Position numbers and translations under genes: made by a program
The notes under the pieces: model-generated
Seen by the model: the letters and a program-made list of their open reading frames with translations, nothing else
The model's database searches: none
Told to the model about the DNA's origin: nothing
NCBI RefSeq assembly: GCF_002926065.1
Contig: NZ_PREZ01000002.1
Coordinates: 558,001-622,000, forward strand
DNA from: Jeotgalibacillus proteolyticus
GTDB taxonomy: Bacteria; Bacillota; Bacilli; Bacillales; Jeotgalibacillaceae
Length of the DNA stretch: 64,000 nucleotides
Reading direction: 5' to 3'
Shown here: piece by piece, positions 18,340-27,927 of the stretch
Numbering within the stretch: position 1 is the stretch's first letter
How the letters are laid out: every line of letters begins with the position of its first letter

Positions 18340-19671
18340 TTATTCATTGCTTAGATTTTCAATTCCATTATCGATCGTTCTTACTGCTCTATCAGCTGAT
18401 TCTTTTACATCTTGATTTCTGATTCCTATGTCTTCAAATAAGGTTTTTATAGTGCTGCTGACAATAGGATACGCAGGTGTAACAGGGCGATTCTTTGAAA
18501 CTGACTTTTCCTGCTCGAGAAATATATTTTTTGGATACCTATAAAATTCCGGAAAAGCGGCGGCAACTGAATGCCTGGCTGGAATATCACCTGTCAGCTC
18601 TACATACGTTTCCATTCCCTCAAAGCTCGATATATACTCGATAAAAGCCCAGGCTTCATCAGGATGAGCAGATTTTGAAGAAATGCCAAGCGACCATCCG
18701 CCGTTAGGGACAACCTGAAACTCTCCTTTAGGAAGCGCTGCAACACCAAAATCTTCCCCCAGCTTAAAATGCTGACTTGAATTGCCCAGGTTTTCAAGAG
18801 CCCAGGAGCCTAAGATGGTCATACCGAGCAGACCTCTTTCGAAGGCTTCATAGGGCATTTCAATAGCGGCTACTTTCTCTTTATGATAAAGATTCTGATA
18901 AAATTGAAGCGCTTCAATTGCCTTTGGTGAATTTAAATAGCCGTCAGCTGTCTTGCCATCCGGACTTAATACATCTGCACCAAACTGCCAGAGGATTGGA
19001 AGTTTAAAATAAGCAGCTGATTCGCCGCCGCTAAACCCCTCCGCAGGGTCAATTCCTATAATTCCTTCCTCAGGGTCGTTTATCTTCTTAGCTGCTTCAA
19101 CCACCTCCTCCCAGGTTATGGGATCACTCGGATCCGCGGAAGGATATGGCAGGTTTGCTTCTTTAAATAAATGTTTATTATAAAATAAGGCTGTACCTGA
19201 AGACACAACGGGTGAAAGAAATACCTCTCCATTATACGTTAACCCTTGAAGCACACTTTCGGGGAGATCATCATAAACCCCATCTTGTTTCATATAGGAA
19301 TTTAAGGACCTGATCGCATCGGTTCTTGCATACAAAGCAAGATTCGGACTGTCTATTGACATGATGTCAGGCGGCTTTCCAGCAGCTATCTCTGTACGCA
19401 GACGCAATTCATAATCTCCATACTCAATAGAATTCATCTCTATTTTTATTGAAGGATTTTCTTTTTCAAAGGTTTGTACGAGCTTTTCATACGCAAGATT
19501 TTCTGCCGGATTTCCATAGTTTCTCCAAAATGTCAAAACCACCTGATTTTCCGTGGTTAGCTCAGTTAGCTCCACTCTTTCTCGTGAAGCAGTAACAGAA
19601 AGAATAAATCCCAAGCCGATACTGCCAATTAAAATGACGATTAAAAGAGTGACAATAGATCGATTATTCAT
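18340..19671 (-). CDS. Membrane-anchored solute-binding protein, probable sensor partner
   Basis: A 443-residue type-1 solute-binding protein (VVLTFWRNYGNPAENLAY opens the fold; GGWSLGISSKSAHPDEAW lies in the second lobe). The N-terminus has one hydrophobic helix (about residues 8-27) with no lipobox cysteine and no clear cleavage site, so it is probably anchored. It is the third gene of the kinase-regulator unit and is cut off from the permease operon by a strong terminator. This suggests it presents the bound sugar to the kinase rather than to the transporter. That role is inferred from gene arrangement. GGGGAG precedes the ATG. Confidence 0.82.
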   Translation of the reverse strand: MNNRSIVTLLIVILIGSIGLGFILSVTASRERVELTELTTENQVVLTFWRNYGNPAENLAYEKLVQTFEKENPSIKIEMNSIEYGDYELRLRTEIAAGKPPDIMSIDSPNLALYARTDAIRSLNSYMKQDGVYDDLPESVLQGLTYNGEVFLSPVVSSGTALFYNKHLFKEANLPYPSADPSDPITWEEVVEAAKKINDPEEGIIGIDPAEGFSGGESAAYFKLPILWQFGADVLSPDGKTADGYLNSPKAIEALQFYQNLYHKEKVAAIEMPYEAFERGLLGMTILGSWALENLGNSSQHFKLGEDFGVAALPKGEFQVVPNGGWSLGISSKSAHPDEAWAFIEYISSFEGMETYVELTGDIPARHSVAAAFPEFYRYPKNIFLEQEKSVSKNRPVTPAYPIVSSTIKTLFEDIGIRNQDVKESADRAVRTIDNGIENLSNE

Positions 19672-19683
19672 ATTCCCACTCCC

Positions 19684-21294
19684 CTATTTTGAATGCACTT
19701 TCTTTTCCTTCGTTTCAATTGTCCTGCGATACTCAACTGGAGTCTGCTTCACATGCTTTTTAAATACCGTGCTGAAGTAGCCCGAACTTGAAAATCCAAC
19801 CAGATTAGCTACATCAATGATCTTGAGATCAGTATCCTTTAGAAGAACCTCCGCTTTTTCCATTCTCACTTTTACAAGATAGTCACTAAAATTAGTCCCT
19901 ATCTGACTCTTGAATGTTTCTGAAAGATGGGCTCCATTAATATGGAATAACTCAGATAAAGACGTGAGAGAGATTTCATCTGCGTAATGAATATCTATAT
20001 AATTTTTTATAGATTCAATCAGTTTTGCATTTGAAAAGCGGGTGGTGTGCACCATTTCTACAATTAAACGTGCAAAGTCTAATAGGGAGTCTATTACTTT
20101 TTCCCGGGCATTAAGCTCCCAAATATATTGCTGGCAATTCCATAGATTCTTTTTGGTTTCTTCTGTTTCAAGGTCGTATTTACTGATTGTTGAACTGAGC
20201 AGAAACAAAATGTGATTAGCAATAATTGAAAAAGATAAAACAGAATGAGTGTGTATGACGTTTAATTCTTTTTCCACTGTTTCTTTAAATATGGAATAAT
20301 TCGTATTTTCTATAGCATTTAAAAGCTTTCGTTCAAAATCTGCAGAGAATTCAAATATTCTATTATTTTCGCTTGAACCATAAATAATTTGTGATTTGGG
20401 TCCACCTTCACTTTGACTCCAGGAAAGCAGACTTGAAATATATCCTTTTTTAAACTCCTCAATTCCGTATATAACATCCCCGGCACCAATAACTGTCTCA
20501 AGGTTTAAGTATTTTTTTGTTTTTTGCTGCAGAACTTTAATGAACTCGACGGCAGGTATTTTTGTCGGTTTATTTATACAAAAAAAATGAACCATGTTCT
20601 TATAATTTGGATTGTAGAAAGAGTATATACTAGAAAATTCTTTTACAATCTCCTTGATTAAAAGCTGAAAAGGAAGCCAATATTCATGTAATTTCTCAGT
20701 GTTTTTCTCCTGTTCTCTTATTTCTACAGTAAAAAATCTTCCATTTAAATCGTCTTGAGCAAGCTCTTTTAACTGCAGTTGTTTAAGTCTTTCTTTCACA
20801 TCGTGGATTCTTAAATATTCGTCTTTCACTAAAAACAGTAAATACCTTTCCTGTTCCTCCTGTATATGTGATTGAATAAGGTTATTCATTCGAACTGCTT
20901 CTGCCCGTTTTGCCCTATCCTCTTGGATCTCTTTTCGAACCTTGTGCATCACTTCTCTAAGCTCATCCGGTGCAACGGGCTTTAGAAGATAATCTCTTAC
21001 CCCTTCTTTCATCGAATTTCTCACATATTCAAAATCAGAATACCCTGATAAAACGATGACTTTTATTTCTGGAAAATCCCTCTGACAACGTTTTGCAAAT
21101 TCGATTCCATTCATAATAGGCATTCTCATGTCAGTGATGACGATATCCGCCTGGATCAGATGCAGCTTATCCAAAGCTTCCTGGCCGTTTGAGGCTTCTT
21201 CTACAATCTCAAACCCCTCCGTTTCCCAGTCGATCTTCATCTTAAGACCTTTTCGAATTTGCACCTCATCGTCAGTTATCATAACTTTCATCAT
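19684..21294 (-). CDS. YesN-type response regulator with AraC DNA-binding domain
   Basis: A 536-residue regulator. The receiver domain is complete: acidic pair D8-D9, phosphoacceptor Asp55 in DIVITDMRMP, and the LKP motif near residue 104. A long middle segment follows, then an AraC-type pair of helix-turn-helices in the last 100 residues (IDVANLVGFSSSGYFSTVF). It should activate the fructan operon when phosphorylated by the kinase encoded just upstream; the two genes overlap by 23 bases. ATG 21294 is six bases from GAGGAGG; a second ATG follows directly. Confidence 0.92.
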   Translation of the reverse strand: MMKVMITDDEVQIRKGLKMKIDWETEGFEIVEEASNGQEALDKLHLIQADIVITDMRMPIMNGIEFAKRCQRDFPEIKVIVLSGYSDFEYVRNSMKEGVRDYLLKPVAPDELREVMHKVRKEIQEDRAKRAEAVRMNNLIQSHIQEEQERYLLFLVKDEYLRIHDVKERLKQLQLKELAQDDLNGRFFTVEIREQEKNTEKLHEYWLPFQLLIKEIVKEFSSIYSFYNPNYKNMVHFFCINKPTKIPAVEFIKVLQQKTKKYLNLETVIGAGDVIYGIEEFKKGYISSLLSWSQSEGGPKSQIIYGSSENNRIFEFSADFERKLLNAIENTNYSIFKETVEKELNVIHTHSVLSFSIIANHILFLLSSTISKYDLETEETKKNLWNCQQYIWELNAREKVIDSLLDFARLIVEMVHTTRFSNAKLIESIKNYIDIHYADEISLTSLSELFHINGAHLSETFKSQIGTNFSDYLVKVRMEKAEVLLKDTDLKIIDVANLVGFSSSGYFSTVFKKHVKQTPVEYRRTIETKEKKVHSK

Positions 21295-23062
21295 GCAATC
21301 CCTCCTCAAGCTCTCTCATGCACAATGTAATCTTTGTTCCTTTACGTTTTTCAGACTTTATTTCATAGAAGAAATCTTCACCGTAATAAAGCTTTAATCG
21401 TCCGAGAACATTTTTTAATCCAATGCTGTAACCGTTACTCTGGAGAACCGCATTTTCCTCAAATTCCAGGAGCTGGCTGACCTCTTCCTCTGACATTCCA
21501 GCTCCTTTGTCTTCTATTGTTATCACAAGCCAACCATCCGCTTGCTTTGTATTTAGTAAGATATCTGCAGACTCTTTATGTGAAAAACTATATTTCACTG
21601 CATTCTCTACTAAGGGCTGCAGAATAAATTTTACGATGAAAATGTTCTTTGTTTGAGGATCTTCTTTTATCTGAATAGATAAGCTGTCTTCGTACCGTAA
21701 TTTTAGTATTTCGGTGTAGCTGCGAATATAGGCCATCTCCTCACTTAATCTGACAACACTATTTTTAGTTTGCAAGGAATAACGCAGCATTCTCCCAAGA
21801 TAGACACTCACATTCATTACTTCTTCATTTTTACCCTGGGCAGCTAATCCGCCTATTATTTCTAATGTGTTATTCATAAAATGAGGGTTTATTTGGAGTA
21901 ACAATGCTTTGTATTCAGCATCTTTTCTCCGGATATTTGCTTCATACTCTGTTTCAATTTTATTTTTTAATTGTTCAATTGTATGATTTACTACGTTAAC
22001 TAAATAATCAACTTCGTAATTTCTCGATTTTATTGTAGGCATGAATTTTTTTGCGCCGACAAAATCCCCTCGTTCAATATATCCCATTGCTTTTGCCAAT
22101 TTTCCTATAGGCTGAACGATCGTTGATGAAAGAACAAACGAAGCAATAATGGTAAGTAAAAAAATGATAGTACTTAAAATCAATAATGTTTTTTGAAGTT
22201 CCTGAGATTGGGAAAAAAGGTTGGATTCGGTGACTTCATTTAGTAATATCCAGTCACCAACAGGTAATTTTTGATAAAATACAAAGTAATTTTCTCCTCC
22301 GTATTCCAGCTCTAACAGTCCCTTTTCTACTGAAGACTTTTTTATCGTACTAACGCTTTGTTCCAACAGCCTTTGTGGAGTTTGAATTTTTCCTCCCAGA
22401 ACATTTGAAGCCTGATCAGTAAGTAGATAAGTATGTGAGTTTTTGTTGGCAGAATGGTTCATTAATGCTTCTTCAAGCAATGCTGCAGGGAAATTCACTT
22501 TAATTAACCCGCTTGCACTCAATGTATTCATATCAACAAGAGGAACTACATAGCTATTTACCTTCTGCAGCCTCATAGTTTCTGACTGCTGATAGGGATC
22601 TGAATGGGCTGTGATAAAGTTTTTCTCCTTCTCAGTAAAATCAAGATACCACTCTAATTCCTGCAAATCAGCATCTTCTCCCCATGTATTTGAGCCATCG
22701 TTTAAATAAATTGAAATGGACATCGAGTGCGAGTTATTAATCATTACAGAGGATAACATCGCCTGAATCTGACTTTTCATTACAAAAGCTTCTCCCTGTG
22801 TCTCCAGCTCTTCCTTTTCCATTTGAATCAGCTGTTGTGTTGTTTGATTGAGGAGTACTTGTTTTCCAATGTCCTCTGCTTGAGTGGTGATAGAATCAAT
22901 ATACAAGGCATACTGGTCCATCATTTCTACGGTTAAATCCTGTGTTTGCTCTTTTATTACCGCAGTCAGCCAGTTTGGAATTATAATGGACAAAATGATA
23001 AGAGGAACGGTCAATAAAAAAGTGAAGATTATAAACAATCGGTTTCGTAGCGAAAAAAACAT
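21272..23062 (-). CDS. YesM-type sensor histidine kinase
   Basis: A 596-residue membrane kinase. The first helix lies at about 8-30, a large extracellular domain runs to about 290 (dCache-like size), the second helix is near 292-320, then HAMP. The kinase is of the His_kinase (LytS/YesM) class: phosphoacceptor His394 in QINPHFMNNTL, N-box LVENAVKYS, G-box EDKGAGMSEEE, and GYSIGLKNVLGRL. The usual FLYNTL is here FMNNTL. ATG 23062 with GGAGGG before it is chosen over an in-frame start at 23098. It is the first gene of the sensor operon. Confidence 0.92.
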   Translation of the reverse strand: MFFSLRNRLFIIFTFLLTVPLIILSIIIPNWLTAVIKEQTQDLTVEMMDQYALYIDSITTQAEDIGKQVLLNQTTQQLIQMEKEELETQGEAFVMKSQIQAMLSSVMINNSHSMSISIYLNDGSNTWGEDADLQELEWYLDFTEKEKNFITAHSDPYQQSETMRLQKVNSYVVPLVDMNTLSASGLIKVNFPAALLEEALMNHSANKNSHTYLLTDQASNVLGGKIQTPQRLLEQSVSTIKKSSVEKGLLELEYGGENYFVFYQKLPVGDWILLNEVTESNLFSQSQELQKTLLILSTIIFLLTIIASFVLSSTIVQPIGKLAKAMGYIERGDFVGAKKFMPTIKSRNYEVDYLVNVVNHTIEQLKNKIETEYEANIRRKDAEYKALLLQINPHFMNNTLEIIGGLAAQGKNEEVMNVSVYLGRMLRYSLQTKNSVVRLSEEMAYIRSYTEILKLRYEDSLSIQIKEDPQTKNIFIVKFILQPLVENAVKYSFSHKESADILLNTKQADGWLVITIEDKGAGMSEEEVSQLLEFEENAVLQSNGYSIGLKNVLGRLKLYYGEDFFYEIKSEKRKGTKITLCMRELEEGLHDESYDN

Positions 23063-23235
23063 AGCCGGCCCTCCGTGGGTAAATAAAGAAATAACCACTT
23101 TGTTTTATTTTCAATTTTCACATTATTATTGAACTTAGCACATCCTTTTTAATATGGTTATATGTTCTTTTCTTTTTTGGAGAGTATTTCAGACGTGAAA
23201 GTCCCATCTTTTGCTTAAGTAAGAACCAAGAAACT

Positions 23236-23535
23236 TTATTCGTCTTCATCTGCCTTCCTCTTATTTATTCCCTTTTCCAAAACCTCTTTTGCTTCCTCAC
23301 TTATCAAACTACTTTCATAAAGCTTTACAATCGCTTTTACCATATCCTTTTCATTAAAAGCAGGTGCATTGTTGATGGTGTTGCCATTCTTGGTATATCT
23401 CATCAGAAGCTGCTCCTGTTCTTTTGGCACTCCATTCACAATAGGTGTACATCTGTCAAAAATGATGCTGTACTCATCATTTACATAGTGAGAAATGCGG
23501 TCATGCCGCTTATACTTTACCGTAGCTTTATTCAT
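23236..23535 (-). CDS. Hypothetical 99-residue soluble protein
   Basis: A charged protein with no signal peptide or membrane helix. The first half is beta-like (VKYKRHDRISHYVNDEYSII), the second half helical and ending in a charged tail KADEDE. GGAGG lies eight bases before the ATG, and codon use looks normal, so it is probably real. I do not recognise the family. It lies upstream of the sensor kinase gene in the same direction, separated by 173 bases. Confidence 0.55.
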   Translation of the reverse strand: MNKATVKYKRHDRISHYVNDEYSIIFDRCTPIVNGVPKEQEQLLMRYTKNGNTINNAPAFNEKDMVKAIVKLYESSLISEEAKEVLEKGINKRKADEDE

Positions 23536-23721
23536 TGCTTTTGCCTCCTGCTATAATCAATTTTTCAGCGCTCCCTGACTTACCTCCCTTAAGGATCAAA
23601 TAATTCGACAGCATTTTCAACTAATTTAGTATAAAACGCACTAAGTTTTTCCTCTTCGGGTATGGTGAACTATGCAGTTTGACTTCTGTATGATTCAAAA
23701 CAGGTAAAAGGAAGTGTCTGG

Positions 23722-25179
23722 ATGAAACCAACGATTGCAGAAAAAATAAAATGGTACAAGCGCATGTCAAAGGAGGAAAAGTGGCTATATAAATATTCCA
23801 ATCTGTGGATGACTCCCTTGTTATTTGCCTTAATGTCATTACTTTTATTTCTGGCAACGGTCTGGGCTGATTTATGGATGGACTTTGGGCAGTTGATGCC
23901 TCTGATTCAACCGGATTATGAGCTGACAATGAATATTTTAAGCGCGTTAACAACCGGGCTGTTATCTCTCACTTCCTTTACTTTTTATGGAGTTCTCACA
24001 GCACTGACCACCTTTTCCAATATGTTCTCTCCTAGAATTTTAAGGAATTTTATGATCACGAAAAAAACGCAGCGGACATTAGGAATTTTTATCGGAAGCT
24101 TTTTGTACGTCATTCTCTGTCTGCTTTTTCTAACGGAGGAATCTGAGTACTTTTTCATCCCTACTACTGCCACTCTGCTCTCAGTAATTTCGCTTGGAGC
24201 ATTTGTTGTATTCATAAACCATATTATCAATTGGCTCCAGGTAACGAATATGACCCTTGATATGAAAAATGAATCACTGAATATTATCGGACGTTCTCCT
24301 ATAAATGAACTGGAACTGACCCAGTTGGAAAATCGCAGTTCAGTGAAAAATCAAATTCCGCAAACGGAAGGCCATCACATTTTCATGAAGGAGTCAGGCT
24401 ACTTGCAGACAATTTATTTTAAAGAACTGATGGAGGAAGCAATAAAAGATAATATTGTTATCCGGCTGGAGCACAAAGTAGATAACTTTGTATTTGGCTC
24501 CACCCCAATCGCTACCTACTGGAAAATGGATAACAGTGGTGAGGAAATTGATGAGGAAAAGTTTAGTAAGATGTTTCATCTTGGAAGAAAACAGCGGGAG
24601 CTTCATGATATAGAGTACAGTTTAAATAAATTTGTTGAAATCGCTATTCGGGCACTTGGCAATAATGATCCGATCACCGCATCAGGTACAATTCACCAAA
24701 TCGGTGATCTTTTAATTAACATCTCTCAAAAGGAATCGTTTACTTCCTTTCTTGCAGATGAAGATCAGAAACTTAGAATTATCCTAAAAAGTCTGGATTT
24801 TGATGAATACCTTTATATCAGTTTTGCCTCTATCCGCCATTATACCGGGCAAAATACCGTTGTGACGATGGAGATGCTAAAAGTGCTCCATAGTGTATCC
24901 CAGGGAGTAAAAGAACGGGATCATGAGTCTGTGTGGAATTTTGTTGATTATATGATCAAGGGCTTTGAAGCTAACTATCTTCACCGTCTGGACCGCCGCA
25001 GATTTTATGTTCTGATTTGGGAGATCGCCTGTCTCACAGGCCATGCTTCAAGCTTTGAAAAACTGGCAAACAAAACTTTATCAAAAATAGAAGATGAGGA
25101 GGAGCAGGAGGAGGCGAGAAAATATATTAAAGTAATCTCTAGCTCTTTACCGGCGAACGTAATTAAAAAAAGGACGTGA
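23722..25179 (+). CDS. DUF2254 family membrane protein
   Basis: A 485-residue protein of the DUF2254 family. Four hydrophobic helices lie in the first 180 residues, with the conserved SPRILRNFM stretch between helices 2 and 3; the rest is soluble and helical. The function of the family is unknown. GGAAGTG precedes the ATG. It is transcribed alone, with a terminator shared with the convergent transporter. Confidence 0.8.
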   Translation: MKPTIAEKIKWYKRMSKEEKWLYKYSNLWMTPLLFALMSLLLFLATVWADLWMDFGQLMPLIQPDYELTMNILSALTTGLLSLTSFTFYGVLTALTTFSNMFSPRILRNFMITKKTQRTLGIFIGSFLYVILCLLFLTEESEYFFIPTTATLLSVISLGAFVVFINHIINWLQVTNMTLDMKNESLNIIGRSPINELELTQLENRSSVKNQIPQTEGHHIFMKESGYLQTIYFKELMEEAIKDNIVIRLEHKVDNFVFGSTPIATYWKMDNSGEEIDEEKFSKMFHLGRKQRELHDIEYSLNKFVEIAIRALGNNDPITASGTIHQIGDLLINISQKESFTSFLADEDQKLRIILKSLDFDEYLYISFASIRHYTGQNTVVTMEMLKVLHSVSQGVKERDHESVWNFVDYMIKGFEANYLHRLDRRRFYVLIWEIACLTGHASSFEKLANKTLSKIEDEEEQEEARKYIKVISSSLPANVIKKRT

Positions 25180-25195
25180 CTTTCTGAGTGCAATT

Positions 25196-25242
25196 AAAGA
25201 GGAATTGGCTGAGACGTCGTTTGCCCCGGCTAATTCCTCTTT
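25196..25242. terminator. Bidirectional terminator
   Basis: AAAGAGGAATTGGC pairs with GGCTAATTCCTCTTT around a loop of about 18 bases; it serves the DUF2254 gene and the convergent DASS transporter gene. Confidence 0.7.
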
Positions 25243-25254
25243 CACTCTGGTATT

Positions 25255-26679
25255 CTATGTTAATACGATCGGCTGCCAGAAATAAACAAAGAGAACGATG
25301 ACTAAAATGGCCATGATATTCATCCAAAAGCCGGCCTTAACCATATCCTCAATTGTTAAATAATCAGAGCTGAAAACAGCTGCATTAGGAGGGGTTGAAA
25401 TCGGCAGCATAAATGCGCATGAAGCTGTCAATGCCACAATTCCCATGATGGAGTAAGGATCTACCCCAATCCCCAGCGCAAGACCGATACTCACCGGGAT
25501 AAGCATATTTGAAACTGCGGTGTTGGACATGATTTCTGTCATAAATAGCACAATTGCAGCAAGAGCGATTAAAATGACGATAAAAGGCAGTACTTCAAGC
25601 CCCTGTAGTAATTCCCCAAACCATTCAGTCAAATTTGATGACTCAAATGCCGCTGCAAGTGACAGACCTCCTCCAAACAAAAGGAGAATTCCCCATGGAA
25701 GATTCCGCATATCCTTCCAAATCATCAGTCCCCCTTTTTCCTTTCTCGCAGGGAAAAGGAACATTGAAGTAGCTCCAATCATGGATATAGAGGTATCAGA
25801 TAGCGTATAGGCCTCAGGCAAAAAGCCGCTAGACATCCATAGCAGACCAACTACTGAGAAAACCGTTAACACTGCTTTTTCCTCGTAGGACATCGGACCA
25901 AGCTTTTCAAGCTGCTTTCTCGCAAAATCAGAGGATATTTCCTTTTGATCCTTCACTTTAAATTGAATTTTTGTTATGTAAAAATACATTCCCGTAAGTA
26001 AAAGAATGGTTAGTGGAAAACCAAATAAAAACCAATCGAAAAATGTAACAGTCCGGTCCAGGCTGTTAGCGGCTACCGCAACAAATACCGCATTTGGAAC
26101 CGAGCCGATAATTGTAGCCAGGCCGCCGATCGAGGCAGCATAGGCAACCGTTAAAAGAAGGCTTTTTGCAAAACGGTGAAGAGAAGCTTCATCAAAAAAC
26201 TCTTTTTCTTTTATTTCTTCAATTAAAGCTAGAGCAATCGGAAGCATCATAAGAGCAGTTGCAGCATTAGAGATCCACATAGATAATCCTGCTGTAGCAA
26301 TAATAACCCCTAAAATAATCCGCTGACTTCCCGTCCCGACGTAGGATAAAATAAACATGGCAATTCTTTTATGTAAGTTCCATTTTTGAATAGCAAGCGC
26401 AATTGTAAAGCCACCCATATACATAAATACAATCGGGTCTGCATACGCCATCGTCGCTGTTCTTTCGTCAGTGCCTCCGGCGATGGGAAGCAAAAAGATT
26501 GGCATTAGTGATGTTGCCGGTATCGGCATCGCTTCTGTAACCCACCACGCAGCTACCCACAACGTAACGGCCAATACAGCTCTTGGTGCATCCCCCAATC
26601 CTGTTATTGCCGGAAAAAAATAAATAACCGCAAATAGTAACGGTCCCAGAATTAAACCAATTTTTTGTCTAGTATTCAC
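25255..26679 (-). CDS. DASS-family sodium:dicarboxylate symporter (SdcS type)
   Basis: Imports di- or tricarboxylates such as succinate or malate with sodium. The 474-residue protein has about 11-13 membrane helices and both DASS carboxylate/sodium motifs: SNAATALMM in the first half and SNTAVSNML in the second. GTG 26679 with GGGAGG eight bases upstream is the likely start. A promoter and a cre box lie directly upstream, so it is probably repressed when sugar is plentiful. Confidence 0.88.
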   Translation of the reverse strand: MNTRQKIGLILGPLLFAVIYFFPAITGLGDAPRAVLAVTLWVAAWWVTEAMPIPATSLMPIFLLPIAGGTDERTATMAYADPIVFMYMGGFTIALAIQKWNLHKRIAMFILSYVGTGSQRIILGVIIATAGLSMWISNAATALMMLPIALALIEEIKEKEFFDEASLHRFAKSLLLTVAYAASIGGLATIIGSVPNAVFVAVAANSLDRTVTFFDWFLFGFPLTILLLTGMYFYITKIQFKVKDQKEISSDFARKQLEKLGPMSYEEKAVLTVFSVVGLLWMSSGFLPEAYTLSDTSISMIGATSMFLFPARKEKGGLMIWKDMRNLPWGILLLFGGGLSLAAAFESSNLTEWFGELLQGLEVLPFIVILIALAAIVLFMTEIMSNTAVSNMLIPVSIGLALGIGVDPYSIMGIVALTASCAFMLPISTPPNAAVFSSDYLTIEDMVKAGFWMNIMAILVIVLFVYFWQPIVLT

Positions 26680-26701
26680 ATAACCTGCCTCCCTGCATTG
26701 T

Positions 26702-26715
26702 TGTAAACGTTTGCG
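26702..26715 (-). promoter_or_regulatory. cre box of the DASS transporter gene
   Basis: Minus strand CGCAAACGTTTACA has the palindromic core AAACGTTT of CcpA sites. It sits just downstream of the predicted promoter. Confidence 0.6.
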
Positions 26716-26723
26716 AAAAACTA

Positions 26724-26752
26724 AAGGTATCATGTGATTCCCAAAATGTAAA
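26724..26752 (-). promoter_or_regulatory. Sigma-A-type promoter of the DASS transporter gene
   Basis: TTTACA (26747-26752) and TACCTT (26724-26729) are 17 bases apart on the minus strand, followed by the cre. Confidence 0.4.
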
Positions 26753-26841
26753 TATCAGATCCTTCCAGAAAGCAGTTGATATTAGTCCCTTCAGAAACAT
26801 GAAATTGCGAACAGCAGTAATTTAAAATCGTTTCTTCCTTC

Positions 26842-27715
26842 TTACTCCTTACCCTCAGCCTCTAGTGCCATCGCTCTTCCCGCTGTTCTTCCTGAAAATA
26901 AACAGCCTCCTAAAAAAGTTCCTTCTAATGCCCGGTACCCATGAAGTCCCCCGCCTCCAAAGCCGGAAGCCTCTCCTGCTGCATAAAGTCCTTTAATCAC
27001 TTCTCCAGAATCATTCAATACACGTGCTGATAAATCGGTTTGAAGTCCTCCTAATGTTTTTCGGCTGACAATATGAAGACGTACAGCAATTAAAGGACCA
27101 TTTTTAGGATCAAGTACTTTATGAGGCGGTGCTACACGAATTAATTTATCACCAGCATAATTTCGTGCTCCTCTTATAGCAGTAATCTGAAGATCCTTTG
27201 AGAACGGATGATCGATTTCCCGATCGCGTGCCTTAATTTGCTGTTCAATATCGTAGAAATCTAAAAGACTTTCTCCCGTTAGTCTGTTCATTCCTTTTAC
27301 GGGGGACAGAATTTCCATGGCCGTCTGCCAGGTACCCGCCTCTTTCTGCCCAGCCGACCACCGGAAAAAATCGAACACCCATTTTATGAAGCCAATCCCG
27401 CTTTTCCCCTGAGGCAAACTTAATATAAGCTTCTGCCCAATTTTCACCCCAATAATCTTCATCCTCTTCTCTGTCAAATCCTGCAGAACCAAGCCAGTCC
27501 TGCCAGGCCAACTCCTTGGAATCCTTGATGCCCATTCTTCTCTGTTCAGGAGAATCAATTAAAAATAGACCGCCAAAGGACCACCAGGCCTGTCCTCCAA
27601 GGGAAGCTTCAGGCTCCTGATCCACAATGAGCACTTTTTTTTTGGCATCCCCAAGTTCCGCTGCTGCTGTTAACCCTGCAAGACCTGCACCAACTACTAT
27701 TGCATCATAATTCAT
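26842..27715 (-). pseudogene. FAD-binding dehydrogenase with internal deletion
   Basis: The two ends of a roughly 550-residue FAD-binding dehydrogenase (KstD/fumarate-reductase-like flavoprotein) are joined with the middle missing. The first frame (27715 to about 27305) has the FAD motif VVGAGLAGLTAAAEL and GGQAWWSFGGLF, and ends its homology at GHGNSVPR. The second frame starts its homology at VKGMNRLTGE and runs through ARDREIDHPFSKDLQ and GLYAAGEASGFGGGGLHG to 26842. The join is at about 27297-27305 and is also out of frame. Roughly 250-270 residues are lost, judged from remembered family length. The enzyme cannot be active. Confidence 0.85.
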
Positions 27716-27888
27716 GTATGCACTCTCCGATCTTTTGATTGTCTACTCTCTTAATATATCAAACTATTCAGTATTTTAACTTTAAATAGATTTTCCATAT
27801 CGTAGAAGGGAAACGCTCTCGAACATAAAAGTATCGATTTAAAGCTTTTCCCTTAAAAACAATCTATCTCTTTTTATTTTTGGAAATC

Positions 27889-27921
27889 AAAAAAAGCCAT
27901 TCTCTAAAAGAGAATGACTTT
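27889..27921 (-). terminator. Terminator of ytwF
   Basis: CATTCTCT/AGAGAATG stem with a 3-base loop, then GCTTTTTTT on the minus strand. Confidence 0.88.
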
Positions 27922-27927
27922 GTCTTT

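Noticed and set aside
23621-23953. 110-residue minus-strand frame over the start of the DUF2254 gene
   Set aside because: Overlaps a well-supported start with a ribosome site; low-complexity shadow content.
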